Assembly: GCA_022376925.1 (NCBI GenBank)
Contig: JAIOJX010000004.1
Location: forward strand, 127,559,123 to 127,623,122
Length of the DNA: 64,000 bases
Direction: 5' to 3'
Origin: Tragulus kanchil
Lineage: Eukaryota > Chordata > Mammalia > Artiodactyla > Tragulidae
The translations under genes were made by a program, and so were the position numbers. The notes beneath the pieces are model-generated. The model was not told the origin of the DNA, did not search any database, and worked only from the letters and a program-made list of their open reading frames with translations. Positions within the stretch are counted from its first letter, which is position 1. Each line of letters opens with the position of its first letter. This document shows, piece after piece, positions 1 through 12,900 of this stretch.

Positions 1-660
1 GAAGACAGATAAGTAGAAAATACCCAGCTAAAGGACAGAAATAAAAGAGGAGAAAACAGAAAAGAGTGTGATATGTCAAAAAAGATTGAACATCTGAATT
101 ACCAGAAAAAGAGGAGAGGAATTGGGAAAAAGTAATTTTGAAGAGATGTAGAAGTTTCTAAAGCTTATCAGATATATCAGCCTGGAGATTTGGGCATTGT
201 TTTCCCTAAGCAGGAATACGAGTGAAACCATACTTGAACAGTTAGAATGCTGAAATCAAAGTTCAAGAAAAATATCTTGAAAGGAGTTTGAAAAAAAAGA
301 TACGACCTTCATAGGAGTCATCAGGTAAGACTGATGTCAGACTTATTAACAGTCAGTGGAGGCCATCTTGAAATGATTTCAAGGAAAGAGCAAATCTGAA
401 AATTTTGTATAAATCCTGCACAATATCCTCCTAAAGTACAAGTTGAAAAAAATCATTTCTGGATAAACAAACCCCCAAAGAATCCAGTACCAGCAACCTT
501 GACTATAAAACAAAAAGAAGACTCCACTAAAACAGATCAACAATGAACTGAGGATTCTTTAGAGAGAAGAATATCCTAAACAGGTATCACTGGAGTCAAT
601 AATGGAAATGGTGTAAATTTTTTAAAACAATTGAAATATGAAGGTGGGAAAAAATAATAA
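1..660 (+). mobile_element. Old L1-derived sequence, sense
   Basis: This is A-rich sequence with the order of features I know from old mammalian L1 elements: a stretch resembling the gacagcagacttctcatcag region, then a segment resembling ccagcaaaactatcc, then aataaac. It is strongly diverged. D1 copies it at 1133-1790. Confidence 0.45.
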
Positions 661-892
661 AATAATAAATAATAAAAAAATAGCTGGCTAATTTAAACAA
701 AGACATCCAGAACTTGTCAGGTCAGAAAAAGCAATTAGATGATAGACATAGATATTCATATTTTGACAGTGGAATAATATATTTTTCAAAATGTCAAGTC
801 TAAAAAGTAATGGTGTTTTCCAGTCTAAAAAAGTATGTGTGTAATTGGCAAAAAACATAACATACTTATGTACTCTTCTGTTTTTCTGACAG

Positions 893-957
893 CTGCTTTG
901 TGACATTGGCCACAGTGAAGAAAAACTGGGTTTTAACTATGAGGATATCATAATTTG
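893..957 (+). CDS. RICTOR: RICTOR exon E1 (first copy)
   Basis: This exon runs from a ctgacag acceptor to a gtaagt donor, 65 nt, and encodes LLCDIGHSEEKLGFNYEDII plus a split codon completed by E2. It starts at about residue 66, so two or three upstream coding exons lie outside the window. Position 79 reads Asn where I recall His in human. Confidence 0.93.
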
Positions 958-3900
958 GTAAGTATAGTTCACTCCTGTTCTTTATATCTTCTGGATTTTA
1001 GTAACTTCAGTTTTTGTAATTTAAAAGTGAAAATAGGTTCGTATAACATCTCATACTATCTGGATTTTAGTAACTGAATGAAAATCCAAAAAAAAAAGAA
1101 ACTAAAGGTATAATAGAAAATTATACATATCAGAAGACAGATAAGTAGAAAATACCCAGCTAAAGGACAGAAATAAAGAGGAGAAAACAGAAAGAGTGTG
1201 ATATGTCAAAAAAGATTGAACATCTGAATTACCAGAAAAAGAGGAGAGGAATTGGGAAAAAGTAATTTTGAAGAGATGTAGAAGTTTCTAAAGCTTATCA
1301 GATATATCAGCCTGGAGATTTGGGCATTGTTTTCCCTAAGCAGGAATACGAGTGAAACCATACTTGAACAGTTAGAATGCTGAAATCAAAGTTCAAGAAA
1401 AATATCTTGAAAGGAGTTTGAAAAAAAAGATACGACCTTCATAGGAGTCATCAGGTAAGACTGATGTCAGACTTATTAACAGTCAGTGGAGGCCATCTTG
1501 AAATGATTTCAAGGAAAGAGCAAATCTGAAAATTTTGTATAAATCCTGCACAATATCCTCCTAAAGTACAAGTTGAAAAAAATCATTTCTGGATAAACAA
1601 ACCCCCAAAGAATCCAGTACCAGCAACCTTGACTATAAAACAAAAAGAAGACTCCACTAAAACAGATCAACAATGAACTGAGGATTCTTTAGAGAGAAGA
1701 ATATCCTAAACAGGTATCACTGGAGTCAATAATGGAAATGGTGTAAATTTTTTAAAACAATTGAAATATGAAGGTGGGAAAAAATAATAAAATAATAAAT
1801 AATAAAAAAATAGCTGGCTAATTTAAACAAAGACATCCAGAACTTGTCAGGTCAGAAAAAGCAATTAGATGATAGACATAGATATTCATATTTTGACAGT
1901 GGAATAATATATTTTTCAAAATGTCAAGTCTAAAAAGTAATGGTGTTTTCCAGTCTAAAAAAGTATGTGTGTAATTGGCAAAAAACATAACATACTTATG
2001 TACTCTTCTGTTTTTCTGACAGCTGCTTTGTGACATTGGCCACAGTGAAGAAAAACTGGGTTTTAACTATGAGGATATCATAATTTGGTAAGTATAGTTC
2101 ACTCCTGTTCTTTATATCTTCTGGATTTTAGTAACTTCAGTTTTTGTAATTTAAAAGTGAAAATAGGTTCGTATAACATCTCATACTGATTTTATAGAAA
2201 CAGTTGTTTGAATGTTAGAAAAATTCAGGATCTCCAGCACTTTTATCTGTTACTCTGTTATTCTTACTGGCATTTTGTAATTCTTAAATATAAAGAACCA
2301 AAGCTAATGTTGAAAAGTACCTGGACTTCTACAGTCTAAATATCTATATTAAGTCACAGAATAAAAATTCTCATGTTATTCCCAAGAGCAAGAAGAACCT
2401 GTATAATTATCTCTAGATCTCACCTAACTTGATTTGCTCAACGGCAAACTTGATTTGCTCAAGTCTACCAAGAGAGGCATAATGTTGAGGTTTCATAGCC
2501 ATCTTTTTGGTATGCTTAGGGAGTAAAATTGGTATAAATAGTCTCTTCCTGCTGTTGTTATAAAGTATTTTTATTGATTGATTTAAGCCAATGATTCTTT
2601 GAAAGAAGGGGGACTGGTAGGCAGATAGAGAGGGATAGACTGTAGAGGCGCATGCGGTACAGCTTGAAGAAGACATAGTTCCTCTCCCACTGTTTATGTA
2701 AAGTAAGTTACGGAAGATAGGACTGTACCAAAGAGGCCCACATCAAAGAACAGCATTTGTGACGTGCCACAGCTTCCATTTTATATGTGTAAAATGACGA
2801 ATAGCTTTGCTTATTTCAGCTGAGGAAGGATTTGGCATCATAATTTTACGTGTTTGAAACTCATGCAGCAAGACTTCTTGTTTGTTTCCATACAGCTTGC
2901 GGTTAGCTTTACTGAATGAAGCAAAAGAAGTGCGGGCAGGGCTTGAGCTCTTGTATCTCATCCAAGACTCCAGTATTCTACAGAAGGTGCTAAAGTTGAA
3001 AGTGGACTACTTAATAGCTAGGTAATTTTCTTAGAGCTCTCTATATTTTTATATGTTTTTTAAATTGTGTCTTAAGGGTTAGCATACCTATCATAAAGTA
3101 TACACAATTTTAGTGTAAAGCCTGATAATTTTTACAGGTAGTTACAACCAGGAACCCTATTATTCCAAACATGGTATAGAATGTTTTCAGTATCCGCATC
3201 AAGTGGGTTTTAACTATGAGGATATCATAATTTGGTAAGTATAGTTCACTCCTGTTCTTTATATCTTCTGGATTTTAGTAACTTCAGTTTTTGTAATTTA
3301 AAAGTGAAAATAGGTTCGTATAACATCTCATACTGATTTTATAGAAACAGTTGTTTGAATGTTAGAAAAATTCAGGATCTCCAGCACTTTTATCTGTTAC
3401 TCTGTTATTCTTACTGGCATTTTGTAATTCTTAAATATAAAGAACCAAAGCTAATGTTGAAAAGTACCTGGACTTCTACAGTCTAAATATCTATATTAAG
3501 TCACAGAATAAAAATTCTCATGTTATTCCCAAGAGCAAGAAGAACCTGTATAATTATCTCTAGATCTCACCTAACTTGATTTGCTCAACGGCAAACTTGA
3601 TTTGCTCAAGTCTACCAAGAGAGGCATAATGTTGAGGTTTCATAGCCATCTTTTTGGTATGCTTAGGGAGTAAAATTGGTATAAATAGTCTCTTCCTGCT
3701 GTTGTTATAAAGTATTTTTATTGATTGATTTAAGCCAATGATTCTTTGAAAGAAGGGGGACTGGTAGGCAGATAGAGAGGGATAGACTGTAGAGGCGCAT
3801 GCGGTACAGCTTGAAGAAGACATAGTTCCTCTCCCACTGTTTATGTAAAGTAAGTTACGGAAGATAGGACTGTACCAAAGAGGCCCACATCAAAGAACAG

Positions 3901-6900
3901 CATTTGTGACGTGCCACAGCTTCCATTTTATATGTGTAAAATGACGAATAGCTTTGCTTATTTCAGCTGAGGAAGGATTTGGCATCATAATTTTACGTGT
4001 TTGAAACTCATGCAGCAAGACTTCTTGTTTGTTTCCATACAGCTTGCGGTTAGCTTTACTGAATGAAGCAAAAGAAGTGCGGGCCGCGGGGCTTCGAGCT
4101 CTTCGGTATCTCATCCAAGACTCCAGTATTCTACAGAAGGTGCTAAAGTTGAAAGTGGACTACTTAATAGCTAGGTAATTTTCTTAGAGCTCTCTATATT
4201 TTTATATGTTTTTTAAATTGTGTCTTAAGGGTTAGCATACCTATCATAAAGTATACACAATTTTAGTGTAAAGCCTGATAATTTTTACAGGTAGTTACAA
4301 CCAGGAACCCTATTATTCCAAACATGGTATAGAATGTTTTCAGTATCCGCATCAAGTTCTCTTGTGTCCCTGATGAGTAGTAAACATTACTCTGACTTTT
4401 CTCATTTTAGACTAGTTTTCCCTATTTTTGAGTATCGTATATTGGAAGTAGGCATTACCTTTTTCTTTCTTTAATGTTAGCTGTGAGATTTATCCATGTT
4501 GTTTTTTTTAAAAAAGGTCCATGTAGTATTTCATGTTCTAAATAGAGCATACTTTATTTATTCTGTTGATTTTTTTTTTCTTGGTTATTTTCAGTGTTTA
4601 GCTATTTTGAATAAAGCTGCCCTGAACATTCTTACACAAGGACTTTGGTGGATATGTGTGCTCATTCTCTTAGGTATATACATAGGAGTAGAATTGCTGG
4701 GTAATAAATTTAATATATATTTAACTTTAGTAATTACTGCCCTACACTTTTCCAAAGTGACTGTATTGATTCACACTCCCAATATTTGGGTGTTCCAGTC
4801 CCTTCCTGTTCTCATCAGCATTTGCTATTTTCAGTTTTTAATTATACCCTTTTCTGCTGTGATTTTCATTGTGAGTTTCATTGTGCTTTTAATTTCCGTT
4901 TCCCTTTTATTTGCCTGTTGGCTGTTTGGATATCCTCTCTGACTTTTACTCATTGGTAAATTGAATTGTCTTCTTGTGTAGCAGTTCCTTATGTTATCTG
5001 TATACGATTTCTTTCGAGTTCACTAATTGAGAATATCTTCTCCAAGTCCGTTTACCTTGTCTTCTTAATTAATAAAATCCAATATAGCAGTCTTTTTTTT
5101 TTAAGATTTATTTTTATTTATTTATTTTGGGGGGGTGGGGTGGGGAGGTAGGGGAGCAGGCAGGCTACTTCTATTGGTCTTTCATTTGTCTATTTTCATC
5201 CATCTTTGTTCTTTGGCCCGTGTGGGCCTCCCATCGCGGTGGCCTCTGTTGTCGCAGAGCACCAGCTCTGGGTGCATGCGCTCCAGAGCTCCCGCTTGGT
5301 AATTGGACACATGGGTCCAGCTGCTCCGCGGCACGTGAGATCTTCCCAGGCCAGGGATCGAACCGGCGCCCCTTGCAGTGCTAGGCGGTGTCCTTACCCA
5401 CTGGACCACCAGGGAAGCCCCTGTAGCAGTCTTTTATTTTATAGTTAATGAGTTTTGTCTCTTTGGAAGAGAGATCTCTGGTTTCTTCTGAAGGTTTTAT
5501 TTCTTATATATTGAAATAGATGTCAGGTCATGATTCATTTTTATCAATATCCAATATATTGGAGGTATTCTTTTTATGCTAAATGTCTTATTTTTGTTGG
5601 ATGTTAGGTACCTGAAAAGTGTGGATCTGTTTTTGCTTTCCCTGTTCTCTTTATTTGGTCTTTTTGTCTGTTCTTGCTCCATTTTCTCCCTGTTTTAAGT
5701 GTCTGTAGCTTGACAATAAGTGTTGTTATCTGTTAGTGTAAGTCTTCCTAGAGAACAGAAGTTTCTTGGTTGTTTTGGGTTCTGTATTTCCTTGTGAATT
5801 CTAGAATCAACTTGTCCATTTCCATCAAACTTTCTGAGGTATTAATAGTAATTACATTGGACTCTGGATTAATCTGAGTTGTTTATTTGAAACTTTAATT
5901 TCTCTCAATGATTTGTAGTTTTCCAGCAGAGGTCTTGCACATATTTGTTAGGTTTATCCTAAGGCAATTATTATATGATAGTATTGTTCCAGTCTCCTGT
6001 TCTCATCAGCATTTGCTATTTTCAGTTTTTAATTATACCCTTTTCTGCTGTGATTTTCATTGTGAGTTTCATTGTGCTTTTAATTTCCGTTTCCCTTTTA
6101 TTTGCCTGTTGGCTGTTTGGATATCCTCTCTGACTTTTACTCATTGGTAAATTGAATTGTCTTCTTGTGTAGCAGTTCCTTATGTTATCTGTATACGATT
6201 TCTTTCGAGTTCACTAATTGAGAATATCTTCTCCAAGTCCGTTTACCTTGTCTTCTTAATTAATAAAATCCAATATAGCAGTCTTTTTTTTTTAAGATTT
6301 ATTTTTATTTATTTATTTTGGGGGGGTGGGGTGGGGAGGTAGGGGAGCAGGCAGGCTACTTCTATTGGTCTTTCATTTGTCTATTTTCATCCATCTTTGT
6401 TCTTTGGCCCGTGTGGGCCTCCCATCGCGGTGGCCTCTGTTGTCGCAGAGCACCAGCTCTGGGTGCATGCGCTCCAGAGCTCCCGCTTGGTAATTGGACA
6501 CATGGGTCCAGCTGCTCCGCGGCACGTGAGATCTTCCCAGGCCAGGGATCGAACCGGCGCCCCTTGCAGTGCTAGGCGGTGTCCTTACCCACTGGACCAC
6601 CAGGGAAGCCCCTGTAGCAGTCTTTTATTTTATAGTTAATGAGTTTTGTCTCTTTGGAAGAGAGATCTCTGGTTTCTTCTGAAGGTTTTATTTCTTATAT
6701 ATTGAAATAGATGTCAGGTCATGATTCATTTTTATCAATATCCAATATATTGGAGGTATTCTTTTTATGCTAAATGTCTTATTTTTGTTGGATGTTAGGT
6801 ACCTGAAAAGTGTGGATCTGTTTTTGCTTTCCCTGTTCTCTTTATTTGGTCTTTTTGTCTGTTCTTGCTCCATTTTCTCCCTGTTTTAAGTGTCTGTAGC

Positions 6901-9900
6901 TTGACAATAAGTGTTGTTATCTGTTAGTGTAAGTCTTCCTAGAGAACAGAAGTTTCTTGGTTGTTTTGGGTTCTGTATTTCCTTGTGAATTCTAGAATCA
7001 ACTTGTCCATTTCCATCAAACTTTCTGAGGTATTAATAGTAATTACATTGGACTCTGGATTAATCTGAGTTGTTTATTTGAAACTTTAATTTCTCTCAAT
7101 GATTTGTAGTTTTCCAGCAGAGGTCTTGCACATATTTGTTAGGTTTATCCTAAGGCAATTATTATATGATAGTATTAATGTTATTAAAGTTTTTTCTTTT
7201 TCATAGTTTTCTCTGCTAATACCTAGAAAAATTGTGGGATTTTGTTTTTGTATATTAGCTTTTTCAGTGATCTTGCTAGATTCATTTTTTTTTCTCCTCT
7301 CACCTCCGCAAGTCCCCCTTTTTTCTTTGCTAAATTCATTTTTAATTCTGTTTTTAAGGCTATTTTAGAGTTTCTATGTGCATTAGCTTATGATGACTAT
7401 TTTATTTCTTCCTTCCCTATCCTTATATTTTTATTTTCCTTATTGAACTGGTTATAATCTTGCACTGATAAGAAATGATAATTGGATAGCTATGTTTTGC
7501 TCCTTAACTCAACTTGAAAGTGTTCACTGTTTTGCAGTTATTTATGATACTTGCTGTAGATTTTTAGTGGATTTTTAAAATTTACTGTTTGTACACATGA
7601 AGTAAATACCACTTGATGAGGGTGTCTTTTTATTTTACATGTAATTGTATTTGGTTTGCAGTTATGAGAGATATAGGCCTATATTTTTCCATTTTTCTAG
7701 TTTGTTCTTGGTACCAAGAGTAGGTTTATAAAATAACTAGGGAAATATTGCTTACTGTTTATATTCCCTGGAAGAATTGTTATAAGAACTTATGTAAGGT
7801 GTTGTTTTTAACCTTACATGATCAGTAGAATTCACAGTGACTCTGTCTGGGTCTGTGTTTTTTTTCTTTCTTAGGAATTCAATTTTTCTTTTTTGTTTAC
7901 TGATATAATACTATTCATATTTTCTACCTCCTCTTTCAGTTCTTGCTTTATATATTTTGAAGCTTTGTTCTTGTGTTCATATTTAAAATTGTTAAGGCTT
8001 CCCATTGGGCTAATTCTTTTGTAGTTATATGTCTCTACTTCTGGTCCTACTTCTTTTATAAGTGTTCTTGTTATCCAATATTAAGATAGCTGTGCTAACT
8101 TTCTTTTATTTAGGGTTTGCAAAGTAAATGCTTTTTTATCCTTTTACTTTCTGTTTTTTTGTTCTTACATTTAAGTTTTTCTCCTGTTAACATCATAGAG
8201 ATTTTTTGAAACTCCAGTTTGACCATGTTTGTTTTCTGATTGGCATATTTAGATTGTGTCTAGTGTTTTTTAATACACAGGATCTATGGGCTTGATCTAA
8301 TGTAATTATTTATATATATATATATATATTTATGAGTTTGTCATCTTACTCTTAGATTTTGCATATATTTATCTTTGTCACATCTATTCTTTGGTCTTGC
8401 ATTGATCCTTTTTTTGCTTCTTAGAGAATAATCAAGAACTTTTTTTCCTCTTCTATTAGTGTCTTTTTTGGGAGGCGGGTGGGGCGGGTTGGGGAGGGAG
8501 GGAGGAGGGCGGGCGGGCCACCTCTATTGATCTTTCATTTATCTATTTTCATCCATCTCTGTTCTTTGACCCGTGTGGGCCTCCCATCGCAGTGGCCTCT
8601 GTTGTCACAGAGCACTGGCTCTGGGCGCATGCACTCCAGAGCTCTGGCTCGGTAATTGGACAGATCGGTCCAGCTGCTCCGCAGCACGTGGGATCTTCCC
8701 AGGCCAGGGATCGAACCAGTAGCCCTTGCACTGCAAGGCGGTGTCCTTACCCACTGGGCCACCAGGGAAGCCCTAGTGTCTTATTTTTAAAGTTCATCTT
8801 CTAGCAGTTTCTCTAGAGATTATCTTTATCCTTGTTATATTAAGGTTTACCACTTTTATTACAGCCAGAACCTCTTAGAGTTTGACTAATCATCTCCCCT
8901 TTGTGTTTTGTCTTATTGTTACATTTTTTATTTCTACACATATTTGTAACCCCGCAGAATAGTACTGTTATTGTATTAAATTGGAACTCTTGGTATTTGC
9001 CTATGTTGTTTACTCATTCCAGTATTCTTCCTTCTTTCATTTCCTTGCTTTCATCACGGGTCACTTTCTTGAATTTCCATGACTGTTTTCTTGAAGTATA
9101 GGTGTACTGGAGTTGAATTCTCTCATATTTGAATTGTCTCTAATCCTTTGTTTGCCTCCCCATTTGAACACTTTTTTTTTGTTCAGTTACTATTTTTCAG
9201 GGCTTTAAGTTACTGTTTTCTGGATTTTGTTTTTATTTGTTGACCAATAAGTAGTCTCTGTTTTTGATGCTTCTTGTAAGTGATGTGTCTTTTTGCTTCT
9301 TGTAAATGATGTCTTTTTCTCCTTTGTCTGGTTTAAAGATTTTTTTTCTGTCACTGTTCTCTCCTATTCCCCGATACTCCATACAGTGTTGAATCTTTTC
9401 ACTGTTCCACACGTCTTTAATGTTCTTACTGTGTCAATATTTTCAGGCTTTGTTGTTGTTAATCTTTGTGCTTTCTACTTATCTGGTTTTTCTTTTTAGT
9501 CCTTAATCCTAGTAGTTAATCAGTCTCTTGAATTTTGAATTTCAGGTATTACATTTCTGTGATTTACATTTTACTCTTATTTAAACATTCTAGGTCTCTG
9601 CTGTATTTATTTTCTTGGGTATAATAATCATAGTTATTTATAACCTTCTTATGACAACTCCAGTATGTGAATCACTTGAGTTTTTCTTCTGTTGTTGTTT
9701 TCTTGGTTTTTCAGTACTTGATCCTTTCTTTTGTCTTAAAGCATACCTCATATTATTATGTGATTGTGAACTTTGTATATTAAGCATCTTTTGATCTGGA
9801 TTGTGTTATTTTTCTCTTAAAAGACACATTATTCTGAAATGTTGGCTTATTACACTGATTCTGTTACATTTTGTTTTTTTTTTTGCTCTGCCTTTGCCCT

Positions 9901-12900
9901 AGGAAGTGGCTATTGGGAATCTCAAGTAAAAATGTGGATGGTTAGCAGAATCTCTTCGTCTTGATCAGCGTTGAGCCCTGACATCTTTCTTAAGAGTATT
10001 ATAACCTGCTAAAATTTCTGTTCAGTTCCTTGACTTCTCAGCTGTGGCTTTTTGCTTGCTTTTGGACTTTAACCCTGCATTTGCACAATGTAGAAACCTG
10101 GCAAATGCCTTGGAAAGGAGATTGCATGCAGATTTTTGCTTACTCTCCTCTTTTTTTCTCTGAGATTTTTTTCCCCCTCAAGTCCCAACCACTTTGGTTG
10201 CCCCAAATTTCAGTCTGTCTGTCCAGTACAGCAAGATTTTTGTTTTTTTTTGTCTCCCGTAAAACTGGGAATTGACAAGTGTCCCCAGGGATAAAGCTTA
10301 AGTTTATGCTTTTTTTCAGGGATTTTTATCCATTGCCCTTTTAGCAGTTGCTTTATAAAGGACTATATTTAACCTTTCTAGTTATTTTTGGCAGGAAGAT
10401 TGATCTGATCTGTTGTGACCAGAAATGGAATTCTATGTCTATTTGCTCTTTTGATAAAATTGTTTTAGATTAACTATATTAAGATAGCAGAAATGCTTTT
10501 TGAATAGGAGGTTATCTACTTATTATACATAAAGTGTTGATTAGAATAGTGTACTATCTAAACATAAATAAAAATGATTATTCTGCCACATAAACCAAAG
10601 ACTCTTTAGTAATTGAATAACTTAATGAATTTTACCGGGAAATGTCAGTTAAGTGATATTTGAGCATTAATTTTTGAAATACATTCAGTATTTCAAATTA
10701 TACTTTGGTAAATAGAATTATTGTGACTAATATAAGACTTTTAAATTATAACATGTAAAACGTATACTGTGGTTAAAACCATAATTAAACTAGAACGTAG
10801 GCTTGAAATATTTTTCCTTAACAATTTTTATAAAATGTCAACTTTTATCAAATATTTAAGTATGTTTTTTAGTAGATTTCCAATATTTTGCTCTGTAAAT
10901 ATGTTAATTATTTCTGCATAGATGTATATAATTTTGTAAATTAATTGCTATATTATTTCTTGGAGTTCTAAATGAAATAGTTTTGAAATTTTTTTCTAAC
11001 AAGTGTTTGTCACTAGAAATATTAAACTAAGTAAGTATCTGTTGATACTGAAAAAATGCGTGTATTTACATTTAAAAGTACTGTATTGACACAAACATGG
11101 GTCTAATCATGATATTACACAAAAAATTATTTAATTAAGATTTTATCAGTAATTAAATATTTTATATATTATTTAGGTGCATTGACATACAGCAGAGCAA
11201 CGAGGTAGAGAGGACTCAAGCACTTCGATTAGTCAGAAAGGTAGGCACTCTGTCTGAGAATAAAGGCAGATTTATGGTTTCATGTTATGCATTTTACATG
11301 TTTAGCATGTCTTATGAAATCTAAAATTTAAAGACTGAATTCACATTAAGCATTTTTATGTTTTTGAAATTATATGAATTAAATGTCTTATATTTAACTT
11401 CCAGTTAAACATAGGTGTTTTGTGTAATTACTGTATGTGATTGGGAATAGCTAGGACAGTATTTTTATGTCTATTGTAAAGAATATTTCTTCCTTTAGTA
11501 GACATACAAAGAAATTACCACTTTGATATGTTATTGGAGAAAGAGGATTACTTGTGCATTGCCCCCTTCATGATTTTTTTTCTTAATTATATGCTTGGTG
11601 TTAATTCTATTTAAGTGAATATCAAAAATAATTATCAGCTGGTTGTTTCGAAGATGAATTTGGATACATCAATAGGCAATTGTAATAAACAGTTCAGATC
11701 ATTGTACAGGATAAAAGGTCAAAATCTGTACTCTGCAAATGAGGGTATTGAGGATGATCCATAATGCTTCTAATGATAGGCTTTCCAGGAGTTTTTTAAA
11801 TTGTTATTTAATGTAACGTGATGCTCTAATGGCAGAGGAATAGAGTGAACTGAGTTAACTTGGAATAGGGTTAACTTGGTTAGGGTACAGCTTGTGTAAG
11901 AATTTTTATCATATTTCGTTCGGAAGTATCATGTTTCATCTTAAAAATTTGTAAGACTCATGCACTATGTTTGTTTTAATGTAAACATATCTAAAATTAA
12001 CAGCTTATTTTTTCAGTTCTTCTCTTCCCCTACTTTTGAATTCAGCACATGCTCCAGAATTGTAGGATGTTTAGTTTATGAATTAACTCAATCCCCTCTT
12101 TTTCCTCGTTCTTCCTACTGTCCAGCTTATGGTTAATAATAGTTCCCACAGGTAAGCATAGTAAGGAAGAAGTAAATGGATGAGTTGCTTTCAAAGAAGT
12201 TTATTGGAGATAGATTTAAAAAAATAAGGTTTTATTAGATAAAGATTAAAAAAAATATTATAGTGTAAATTGCTATGTTGGCACCACAATTTGGTTCTTC
12301 ATATTTAAATTTGAAAAATAGATTTATGTTATCTTACATATTTATACAATCTTTCCTACTGCCATGATGTTTCGAATTCAAGATCAGAAGACAAAATATG
12401 TTTCTGAAGAACCTAGAATAACCTTTGGTTATTTGAATTATATATATATCACTATTTGTCTTACTAGAATTTAATGTGAGAAATTGAAAAATATGTTAAC
12501 ATATTAAAAAATAAACTCATGAGGAAGCAAAAATAATATTTTTATAAAAATAGCTATATTACTGAGTTACTGAGTAAAGTGGCATTATTTTAGACTTATG
12601 CAAGTTTCTGTAGTGTTTGTCCTGATAGAAGATAGCTAGATTGTCATATCTTCTTCTGTATTCTGTCTCTTGTGATTTTACATGTGATGATACCTCTGGA
12701 AAACTTCCATAAGTATTGGGAGAGTGAAAAAGATAAATAATATCATTGAATCGCTATGAAAATAGTTTTCACTTTGCAGAATCTCTGAAAATAGTAGGGA
12801 CTGTCATTTTTGGACCACAATTTGAGAGTAGTCATTGTAGGATGAAATCCATGCTCTAATGAGGGCTTTCCAGGAGTTTTTTAAATTGTTATTTAATGTA

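Larger units (their letters stand above)
1..2187. repeat. D1: direct duplication, period about 1,130 bp
   Basis: 1-1057 is repeated at 1133-2187 with only small poly-A indels. 75 bp of filler separates the copies. It duplicates exon E1. Confidence 0.95.
2057..4357. repeat. D2: direct duplication, period 1,147-1,153 bp
   Basis: 2057-3203 is followed immediately by 3204-4357. It duplicates the 3' end of E1 and all of E2. The left copy overlaps the right copy of D1. The copies differ mainly by the 6 bp loss in E2. Confidence 0.95.
4792..7176. repeat. D3: direct duplication, period 1,191 bp
   Basis: 4804-5985 is repeated at 5995-7176, including an inserted SINE and its target-site duplication. 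The junction near 5985 carries an error-rich version of the start. Confidence 0.95.
4490..10020 (-). mobile_element. Old L1 LINE, antisense, interrupted by SINEs and D3
   Basis: The + strand is T-rich throughout. 4560-4720 resembles the L1 3' untranslated region (the ggctatt..aataaagctgc motif and the ggagtagaattgctgggt motif). 5700-7900 resembles the reverse complement of the ORF2 reverse transcriptase region (gtcttgcacatat..ttaggtttatcctaag, then ataggcctatatttttc). It is heavily mutated with no intact frame. The distal part from 8,800 on is less certain. Confidence 0.65.

Noticed and set aside
2413..2676. 87-codon minus-strand frame, repeated at 3560
   Set aside because: Intronic, no coding signal; it is repeated only because of D2.
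4496..4942. 148-codon + strand frame rich in hydrophobic residues
   Set aside because: It is T-rich antisense L1 sequence, which always gives Phe/Leu/Ile-rich false membrane proteins.
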